From the NCBI GenBank assembly GCA_033856235.1, contig JAWVFI010000027.1, positions 1 through 32,575 on the forward strand: 32,575 nt of DNA. Direction: 5' to 3'. Origin of the DNA: DASXRU01 sp033856235 (GTDB lineage: Bacteria > Acidobacteriota > Blastocatellia > Pyrinomonadales > Pyrinomonadaceae). Positions 16,926-23,301 of this stretch are shown here, in pieces (the stretch's first letter is position 1; each line of letters opens with the position of its first letter). The position numbers were made by a program, and so were the translations under genes. The notes under the pieces were generated by a model, which worked only from the letters and a program-made list of their open reading frames with translations, was not told where the DNA came from and did no database searches.

Positions 16926-17010
16926 CCTTCGTGAATCGTGCGCTTAGAATCGGAGCCATACGATTCACGAAGTCACACTAAGCACACTAAAGACCACGAA
17001 ATTGGAGTTT
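16926..17010 (-). repeat. Intergenic repeat family B, copy 2
   Basis: This is the reverse-complement counterpart of 3200-3282. It has a perfect 13-nt hairpin, CTTCGTGAATCGT (16927-16939) with ACGATTCACGAAG (16960-16972), followed by CACACTAAGCACACTAAAGA and CACGAAATTGGAGTTT. It lies 31 nt upstream of the next gene's ATG. Confidence 0.8.
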
Positions 17011-17041
17011 CTGTGCAAAGCCTCGCTTTTGCGGTTAACGC

Positions 17042-19234
17042 ATGAATAGAAATCCAAATCAAAACGGATCCAGGCAACCGGGCGGGCGCGTCCTGCGGTT
17101 GGTGGATAGCTGGTATGGAGTTCTGCTGCTTGCGGGTCTGGTCAGTTTCGTCATGATGTATCACCACATCGTGCCTTTGAATGGAATTCTTTTCACCGAC
17201 GGTCCGGCGGGGAATGACTGGGGCCAGATGGTTTGGAACCTCTGGTTTGTGAATGATGCTCTCAGCGGGGGACACAATCCGTATTTCACGAATCTTCTTT
17301 ATTACCCGGTGGGCGCAAACCTCACTCACCATACTCTTGCCGCAGGGTTCTTTCCGATCACGTTGCTGGCGAAACTGGTTTTCCGCGGAGACCCGCTGTA
17401 TCCGGTTTACGCGTACCACATAATTATCTTTCTTTGCTTCCTACTGCTGCTGGCGTGTAGCTATGTTTTGCTGCGCGAATTGTCATTCACCCGTTTAGCT
17501 TCAGCAACGGCAGCGTGTGCTTACGCATTTTGCGATTACTATCAGGTGCACACCTTACATTTGAATCTGATTCCCGGATTCTTCATCCCCCTGACGGGGC
17601 TGTTTCTGGTGCGGGCTTATCGCGATCCGCAATCGCGCAATCTGCACTATGCGGCGTTCGTTTCGGCGGTGGCCGTTTATTTTACCGAGTATGCGCTCTT
17701 CATTTACCTGGCGGTGCTGGTGTTCGCAATCTTAATGCTGTGCTTTCAGGAAGAGCGTCGCGGGTTAATGGAATTCGTGCGAAGGTCGGGGTCACGGCGA
17801 GTGGTCGCGTCGATGGCGATCTTTCTGCTGGTGCTGGCTCCGTTCGGCCTTTGCTTTTTTCGCGGTCACGTCATCAATCCAGCGCCAATAGAAACTTCGA
17901 TCTTTTCCGCGAATCTGGCGTCGTTTTTCATTCCCGGCGCGGAGCATTGGTTACTCGCGAAAGTGTTTGCCCCTCTGAACGCTCGCGTCACGTCCGGTGT
18001 TCCAGGTCTCGAAGCATTTCTGGGATACACCTTAATAGTGTTTGGCGTTCTCGGCTTACTAAGTTCAAAGCGAAGACTCGTCTTGTGCGCTGCCGTCACG
18101 GCGCTCGTGTTTTACGTTCTCTGTCTTGGCTCCACGTTGAAAGTCTTCGGGACGGACACGGGCATCCCCATGCCTTACGCTATCCTCACGCACATCCCAC
18201 CGTTTGATATGGGTCGCACGCCCGTCCGTTTTCTGACAATTGGGACTTTCCTTGTCATGATCGTCGCCGCCAGTGGAATTGCCTGGCTGCAGCGATTGCT
18301 CTGGAAGCGGTATGGGAACGGTTGGGCCATGGGGCTAATCTCAGTGGTGCTGGCGGTGACAGCCGCCGGGGCCTATACACCAATTCCTCGCAGACATGCT
18401 TTCACCGTTCCCGACAACCTACCGGCGACGGTCAGTGGGCCAGTGTTCAATGTCCCTTTACGTCTGAAAGATGGTTACGGGGCGCTTTTGCAAACGCTTC
18501 ATCATCAACCAATATCTACCGGCTACATTGCCAGGAGCTCTCCGGAGATCAGGCAGCATTTCCTGGAACTGAAACGAATTCATGATCAGGGCGGTCCGGA
18601 GTTTTGCGGGCGCCTTGCGGCGATGGGGTTTCGCAGCGTCATTGTTACGGGTGGTGAACTTCTGGCCCCGCTCCAGCTCTCAAAATGTACGCTTCCGGTT
18701 ATTGACCTGCGCGCTGATGAATCATGGCGGCGTGACTTTCCCGGCCGGATCCTCGACGAAGCACCGAAGTTTCCTGAGTACAATTACGCCACCATAGATT
18801 TCGGCCTGGCGGCGGCGAACCAGCAGGCAGAGACCGCAGATAAGTACCTCTGGTACGGCTGGAGCGAACGCGAGCCGGCTTTTCGCTGGACCGATCGCGG
18901 CGTGGCGACAATAACTTTTGCGATCAAAGAGGTATCGCCGAGCACGTTGCGTTTGCGGATGGCCCCGTTCCTGGCGGAGGGAAAACTGGCTCGCCAGCGG
19001 GTTGAAGTGCAGTTAAACGATCAGCTCATCACGTCGTTGACGCTTTCCGATCCAGTTCCCAGGGAATATGAAATTGAGTTGCCGCTTAGCGCGCTGCGCA
19101 AAGAAAACGTGCTGACGTTCACTCTACCCGATGCGCTGTCGCCGCAAGCGCTCGGCCTCAGCCCGGACATACGGCTGCTGGGAATCAGTGTTTATGAGCT
19201 GGTGATTGTCCCCGGTCAGAACCGTCTGCGGTAG
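17042..19234 (+). CDS. GT-C-like membrane protein with C-terminal beta-rich module (tandem paralogue 1)
   Basis: 730 residues. The first loop has FTDGPAGNDWGQMVWNLWF and YYPVGANLTHHTLAAGF. About a dozen membrane segments follow, with a conserved block LGSTLKVFGTDTGIPMPY and IPPFDMGRTPVRF near residue 390. Then comes a soluble domain (from about residue 455, VSGPVFNVPLRLKDGYG) and a final module (about 585-725) with YLWYGWSEREPAFRWTD, VQLNDQLITSL and NVLTFTLPDALSPQALG. It is a close paralogue of the next gene along the whole length. The family is not named with confidence; the layout suggests a polyprenyl-phosphate-dependent glycosyltransferase. The last codons and the stop lie inside a palindrome arm. 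Confidence 0.86.
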   Translation: MNRNPNQNGSRQPGGRVLRLVDSWYGVLLLAGLVSFVMMYHHIVPLNGILFTDGPAGNDWGQMVWNLWFVNDALSGGHNPYFTNLLYYPVGANLTHHTLAAGFFPITLLAKLVFRGDPLYPVYAYHIIIFLCFLLLLACSYVLLRELSFTRLASATAACAYAFCDYYQVHTLHLNLIPGFFIPLTGLFLVRAYRDPQSRNLHYAAFVSAVAVYFTEYALFIYLAVLVFAILMLCFQEERRGLMEFVRRSGSRRVVASMAIFLLVLAPFGLCFFRGHVINPAPIETSIFSANLASFFIPGAEHWLLAKVFAPLNARVTSGVPGLEAFLGYTLIVFGVLGLLSSKRRLVLCAAVTALVFYVLCLGSTLKVFGTDTGIPMPYAILTHIPPFDMGRTPVRFLTIGTFLVMIVAASGIAWLQRLLWKRYGNGWAMGLISVVLAVTAAGAYTPIPRRHAFTVPDNLPATVSGPVFNVPLRLKDGYGALLQTLHHQPISTGYIARSSPEIRQHFLELKRIHDQGGPEFCGRLAAMGFRSVIVTGGELLAPLQLSKCTLPVIDLRADESWRRDFPGRILDEAPKFPEYNYATIDFGLAAANQQAETADKYLWYGWSEREPAFRWTDRGVATITFAIKEVSPSTLRLRMAPFLAEGKLARQRVEVQLNDQLITSLTLSDPVPREYEIELPLSALRKENVLTFTLPDALSPQALGLSPDIRLLGISVYELVIVPGQNRLR

Positions 19235-19310
19235 CGGGACGGTTGATCTCTGTGGTTTCGCGTTCCCTGATTTGGCCGGATCACCGCCCGCTACCGCAGG
19301 CGGTTCTGAC
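19215..19310. repeat. Inverted repeat containing a stop codon (family G)
   Basis: Arms GTCAGAACCGTCTGCGGTAG.. (19215-19238) and 19287-19310 pair over 24 nt with one mismatch, and pairing continues loosely inward. The TAG stop of the upstream gene (19232-19234) lies within the left arm. The right arm ends 11 nt before the ATG of the next gene, so a folded RNA would sit directly at that gene's ribosome binding region. Confidence 0.88.
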
Positions 19311-19321
19311 ATGAGTTTGCG

Positions 19322-21442
19322 ATGGTCAAAACTTCGGATGGACAAAGCAGCTTGAGTCGCGTCAGATCCGCGGCGCGGTTCGCTGATCATCCGGCGGGGA
19401 CGTTTTTGATCTGTTCAATCTTCTCGCTGTTGATGATTTATCACTTCGTAATTCCCTTCAACGCAATCCTCACTTCCGATGGCACCGTCTGGAACGATCC
19501 GGCGCATTCGATTTGGAGCCTCTGGCTGGTTAATGAAAACGTAAGCAGCCTGCATTCGCCTTATCGCACGGACCTGGTTTTTTATCCGCTGGGCGCCGAC
19601 TTGACGCATCACACGCTCTCGCCCGGCTTCGTCCCGGTAACTTTTCTGGTGAAGAAGTTTTCCGGTGGCAGCCCGATGTATCCGATTTACGCCTACCGAA
19701 TTATTGTCTGGTTGTGCTTCACGCTGCTGCTCTTCTTCACCTATCTGTTTTTGCGTCAGTTGGAATTCACGCGCTGGGCGGCCGCGATTGGCGCGACAGC
19801 TTTCGCGTTCTGCGATTTCTTCATTGAACACGCGCCGCACCTTAGTCTGCTGTCCGCCTTCTTTGTCCCGTTGACTGCACTGTTGTTGCTGCGAGTCTAT
19901 CGCCGCCCGGCGACGCGCTCTGCCATTGCTGCAGGGTTGTCTGCAGGGGTGGCGGTCTATTTCACAGAGCTGGCGCTCTATATCTTTCTGGCGCTGTTCT
20001 TCGTTCTGATTACGATTGGTCTGATGCGAGCGCCCAGACAAACCTTCGCGGTAAAGTTAAGGGAGCTGGGACTGCGCAGGCTGCTGCTGATGAGTGTCGT
20101 CTGCCTGGCTCTGATGATACCGTTCCTGCTCAATCACTTTTCCAGCCATATCAGTAAACCGCTGTCGATAGAATCAGCAAACTTCTCAGCCAATTTGCCG
20201 GGTTTTGTAATTCCCGAACCGCGGCGCAAGCCGCTCTACGGGGGCATGTTTGCGGCGCTCTCGGCGCGGATGACTAAAGGCAGCGATGGCCGCGAAACGT
20301 TCATCGGTTTTCCGATTCTTGTCTTTGCGGTCATTGGGTTGGCGGCCCTGAGGCAGAAGATCATGTGGGCCGCGGCGGCTGTGGGATTAGCGTTCCTCGT
20401 TCTGAGTTTGGGGCCCACGTTGAAAGTGTTCGGAGCGGAGACCGGTATGCCCCTCCCGTATGCGCTGCTGATGAAGGTCCCGCCCTTCGATCTCGGCCGC
20501 ACGCCGGTCCGTTTTGTAATGATGGGAATCTTCTTCCTGAAGATCGTGGCCGCCGGCGGGATCACCTGGATCCAGCAGTCATTAACGTCGCGCCTGGGAA
20601 AACGATGGATCACCGCCGTTCTCTTATCAGTGTTCGCGTGGGTAGTCGCTGAATCCTACGCACCGTTAGCACGGCAACCGTCGTTTCACCCTCCGGTGGA
20701 ATTGGCCCGGCTTACCAATGGCCCGGTGCTGAATTTGCCCGCGTCGCGTTTTGATGGTTACGCGGCGCTGCTGCAGGTGTTTCATCATCAACCGATTGCC
20801 ACGGGTTATATCTCGCGCTTCTCGGACGAGCAAATCAACCACGTTGAGGACCTGGCGCGGTTGGTGGATATGGGCGGGCCGGGACTGTGCCCGGAGCTCA
20901 GCCGCATGGGGATACGAAATATTATTCTCAATCCAGTCCGGGTTATTGATGCGCCCTACGAGCTTTCGGAGTGTGGGCTAAACGTGATCGATCTAAGGCG
21001 CAAGGACTTTGTCTATCCGCCGTATCAGATTGGCAAGCGGATCGATTTCACTTCATCCGACGCCGGCCGTTATCTGGGATATGGGTGGAGCGTGGCTGAG
21101 CCGTTGGCGCGTTGGAGCGATCGGGGCCGGGCTGTTGTTGCGTTCAGTATTGCGGGACCAACAGCGGCGACGTTGCGGTTGAAACTGGCGCCATTTCTGG
21201 TCGCAGGCAAACTCGATCAGCAGCGAATGAACCTCAAGTTAAACGACCAGATTGTAACCAGCTTGATCCTGAATACGAGCGAGCCTTCAGAGTTCTCCAT
21301 CCCGTTGCCACCGGGTGTGCTCCGAGAAAAAAACATTCTGACGTTTGACTTGCCCGACGCGACTGCGCCAAAGAGCTTGAGAGTTTCAGAAGACACGCGC
21401 CGGCTCGGCATTAGCGTGCAGTGGCTGGAGATCGATTTGTAG
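19322..21442 (+). CDS. GT-C-like membrane protein with C-terminal beta-rich module (tandem paralogue 2)
   Basis: 706 residues. It is collinear with the preceding gene: LTSDGTVWNDPAHSIWSLWL, FYPLGADLTHHTLSPGF, LGPTLKVFGAETGMPLPY, VPPFDLGRTPVRF, then a soluble domain (NGPVLNLPASRFDGYAALLQ) and the shared module from about residue 573 (YLGYGWSVAEPLARWSDRG, KLNDQIVTSLIL, NILTFDLPDATAPKSL). Divergence is even across the protein, as expected of an old tandem duplication. Function as for paralogue 1; the two may act on successive sugars or on different acceptors. The stop TAG forms the edge of a symmetric palindrome shared with the convergent Wzt gene. Confidence 0.86.
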   Translation: MVKTSDGQSSLSRVRSAARFADHPAGTFLICSIFSLLMIYHFVIPFNAILTSDGTVWNDPAHSIWSLWLVNENVSSLHSPYRTDLVFYPLGADLTHHTLSPGFVPVTFLVKKFSGGSPMYPIYAYRIIVWLCFTLLLFFTYLFLRQLEFTRWAAAIGATAFAFCDFFIEHAPHLSLLSAFFVPLTALLLLRVYRRPATRSAIAAGLSAGVAVYFTELALYIFLALFFVLITIGLMRAPRQTFAVKLRELGLRRLLLMSVVCLALMIPFLLNHFSSHISKPLSIESANFSANLPGFVIPEPRRKPLYGGMFAALSARMTKGSDGRETFIGFPILVFAVIGLAALRQKIMWAAAAVGLAFLVLSLGPTLKVFGAETGMPLPYALLMKVPPFDLGRTPVRFVMMGIFFLKIVAAGGITWIQQSLTSRLGKRWITAVLLSVFAWVVAESYAPLARQPSFHPPVELARLTNGPVLNLPASRFDGYAALLQVFHHQPIATGYISRFSDEQINHVEDLARLVDMGGPGLCPELSRMGIRNIILNPVRVIDAPYELSECGLNVIDLRRKDFVYPPYQIGKRIDFTSSDAGRYLGYGWSVAEPLARWSDRGRAVVAFSIAGPTAATLRLKLAPFLVAGKLDQQRMNLKLNDQIVTSLILNTSEPSEFSIPLPPGVLREKNILTFDLPDATAPKSLRVSEDTRRLGISVQWLEIDL

Positions 21443-21532
21443 GGGCGGCACTCCGTGGCCGCCCCCTCGTGGTTGTTTTTGAAAATTGTCGCTGTGCAAA
21501 GAAGGGGGTGGCCACGGAGTGCCACCCCTACA
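21438..21532. repeat. Symmetric inverted repeat between convergent genes (family H)
   Basis: TGTAGGGGCGGCACTCCGTG.. (21438-21467) pairs with 21502-21532 with two or three mismatches. The TAG at the outer end of each arm is the stop codon of the gene on that side: 21440-21442 on plus, 21530-21528 on minus. A two-way transcription terminator is plausible, though U-tracts are poor. Confidence 0.9.
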
Positions 21533-22856
21533 GCGCAGTTGCTTCTTGCTCTTCATCCCTGACGGTCACCAACCCCAAACGTCTTGAGCCCACCGTGGCA
21601 TTCAAATTCGCAATCCCTTCCAGCGGAATCGGGCTCGCCACGCGAAAGAAGTGGACGCCGTCCAGCCAGTCGTAGCTGGCGCCGTCTTCGCTATGGACCG
21701 CCACGGAGATCGAATAGAGATCGGTTCCCAGCCAGCAATTGAATGCAAAAGTGACTTCCAGGATTTCCCCCCGCTCGACGCGATCAAACCGCAGCCCCTT
21801 CTGTTCTGAATTCACGCCATAGGCATGCACGCCGTGCCGATCTCTGATCAGGACACCAAAAACCGGATGGACGATATCGCGATGCATGCGCACGCGCAGG
21901 TTGATCGTCAGCGAGTCGCCTGACTCGATCAAGTCGGCGGTTTCGCCGGCCAGGTTCAGGACTTCGACGTTCAGGATCGCAGCGCTGCCATCGCCGTGAC
22001 GGTAGTTGTAACGCAAAGTCGCGCTCGGCTGAGCTAAGGCTGAAAGCTCATCAGAATCCGGGAGGGATTCGGGTGGTGTTTTTCCGGATGCCGGCGGCGG
22101 TTGTCCGGCCTTATACGCTTCTTCGCGTTCCATGATCAGCGCCTGATAGCGGTTCAGGACGTCAGCCGTTTTTCCCTGGGCCTCCATCCGTCCGCCATTC
22201 AGGAGGATCACTCGCGAACAAAGGGCCCGCACTGCTGATGGATCATGCGAAACGAAGAGGATGGTCGTGCCGTCTTCCTGCATCTCCATGATTCGCCGCA
22301 GACAACGATGTTGGAAGACTGCATCGCCGACGGAAAGCGCCTCGTCGATAATTAGTATCTGCGGTTGGGTTGCAACCGCCGTCGCAAACGCGAGACGCAC
22401 ATACATCCCGCTGGAATAAGTTTTCACGGGTTGATGGATGAATGAGCCAATCTCGGCGAAGCGTTCTATCTCCGGCAAAAGCTCTTCGGTTTGCTTATGC
22501 GAAAAGCCCATCAAGGCCGCGTTCATGAAAACGTTTTCAATGCCGGTGAACTCCATGTTGAAGCCGGCGCCCAACTCCAGCAGGGCAGCCACGCGTCCGT
22601 CGTACCAGACGTTGCCGTGGGTGGGCTCAAGCGTGCCGGTGATGATTTGCAGGAGAGTTGATTTGCCGCTGCCGTTGGGACCGACGATGCCGGTAGTGGT
22701 ACCGGCTTCCACTTCGAAACTGACATCGCTCAGGGCCCAGAAATCGTGATGCCATTTCCAGCGCCCGCGGGTCAGTGATTCCTTCAGCCGATCACCGGGG
22801 CTATCATAGATGCGGTACTGTTTGGAAACGCGCTCAACACGCAGAACGACAGGCAT
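21528..22856 (-). CDS. wzt: Polysaccharide ABC exporter ATPase, Wzt type with C-terminal carbohydrate-recognition domain
   Basis: 442 residues. The nucleotide-binding domain has Walker A GPNGSGKST (59-67), the degenerate signature TYSSGMYVRLAFA around 146-158, Walker B QILIIDEALSVGD (166-178) and the switch His in FVSHD (H204). LLELGAGFNMEFTGIENVF is typical of the Wzt/TagH group. A proline-rich linker (about 250-285) leads to the C-terminal domain (about 290-430) with AILNVEVLNLAGE, VFGVLIRDRHGVHAYGVNSE and SYDWLDGVHFFRV, the Wzt-C fold that in E. coli O8/O9a binds the capped end of the O-chain. It should power export of a finished polyprenyl-PP polysaccharide. The Wzm permease usually found beside it is absent; a palindrome region and a divergent gene lie upstream instead. 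No good ribosome binding site precedes the ATG. Confidence 0.93.
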   Translation of the reverse strand: MPVVLRVERVSKQYRIYDSPGDRLKESLTRGRWKWHHDFWALSDVSFEVEAGTTTGIVGPNGSGKSTLLQIITGTLEPTHGNVWYDGRVAALLELGAGFNMEFTGIENVFMNAALMGFSHKQTEELLPEIERFAEIGSFIHQPVKTYSSGMYVRLAFATAVATQPQILIIDEALSVGDAVFQHRCLRRIMEMQEDGTTILFVSHDPSAVRALCSRVILLNGGRMEAQGKTADVLNRYQALIMEREEAYKAGQPPPASGKTPPESLPDSDELSALAQPSATLRYNYRHGDGSAAILNVEVLNLAGETADLIESGDSLTINLRVRMHRDIVHPVFGVLIRDRHGVHAYGVNSEQKGLRFDRVERGEILEVTFAFNCWLGTDLYSISVAVHSEDGASYDWLDGVHFFRVASPIPLEGIANLNATVGSRRLGLVTVRDEEQEATAL

Positions 22857-22939
22857 AGGGTTGGAGTCTAGGAAGTCTGAGGCCGGTAGTCAAAGCTTGA
22901 TTCATGAGGATCCCTAAATCGGAGTTCGTCAACGTTAAA

Positions 22940-23050
22940 TACTTGCAGTCAGGAAGGGTGGTTTACCCCCGCCTCTTTGATCGATCCATGCTCCCCCTTT
23001 TAAGTTGGTAAAGAAAGAGCCGGGGTAAACCACCCTTCCTGACTGCGAGT
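22940..23050. repeat. Palindromic intergenic repeat, family A copy 3
   Basis: Left arm 22941-22978 (ACTTGCAGTCAGGAAGGGTG..) pairs with 23014-23050 (..CACCCTTCCTGACTGCGAGT). It is the same family as 860 and 5077, but the GC-rich core reads CACCC/GGGTG instead of CCGCC/GGCGG, changed in both arms so that pairing is kept. Confidence 0.88.
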
Positions 23051-23067
23051 TTTTAAGAGGAGCTTCG

Positions 23068-23208
23068 ATGCGACGCGTCAGAGCGACCCGTTTGCGTTAC
23101 GATCAATTAAGCAGCACACTAACGCCGCTTACACCAATTAGCTGCCAGGAGATCGAAGCGAAAATGAAGTTAAACGAGCCCGGAATACTTCTCGCTCCTA
23201 TTTCTTAA
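23068..23208 (+). CDS. Possible small protein, 46 residues, unrecognised
   Basis: An ATG at 23068 has AAGAGGAG five bases upstream and opens 46 codons to TAA at 23206-23208. The peptide begins MRRVRATRLRYDQLS, is basic at the N-terminus, has one cysteine and no membrane segment. No family is recognised. It lies between two palindromes in a likely promoter region and may be chance. The good ribosome binding site is the only real support. Confidence 0.2.
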   Translation: MRRVRATRLRYDQLSSTLTPLTPISCQEIEAKMKLNEPGILLAPIS

Positions 23209-23218
23209 CCCCCCGACC

Positions 23219-23272
23219 GTTTAGGAGCGGGCTACCGCCCGCTCTTCGTCGGGCAGTAGCCTGACTCTAAAC
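23219..23272. repeat. Inverted repeat upstream of the WD40-caspase gene (family I)
   Basis: GTTTAGGAGCGGGCTACCGC.. (23219-23241) pairs with 23250-23272 (..GTAGCCTGACTCTAAAC) at about 19 of 23 positions. A competing perfect hairpin GAGCGGG/CCCGCTC with a 6-nt loop lies at 23225-23244. It ends 30 nt before the gene start. Confidence 0.75.
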
Positions 23273-23301
23273 TGGGAGAGGCCATTTATTAGAGGCGTTG
23301 C

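Larger units (their letters stand above)
22857..23301. other. 445-nt divergent intergenic region
   Basis: This gap separates the minus-strand Wzt gene from the plus-strand WD40-caspase gene and should hold both promoters. What can be seen: a family A palindrome (22940-23050), a possible 46-codon frame (23068-23208) and a second hairpin element (23219-23272). No convincing -35/-10 pair or regulator site was recognised. Confidence 0.6.

Noticed and set aside
860..23272. Integron attC sites
   Set aside because: The palindromes have no GTTRRRY/RYYYAAC core pair at the ends, no integrase is present, and the genes between them are large and on both strands.
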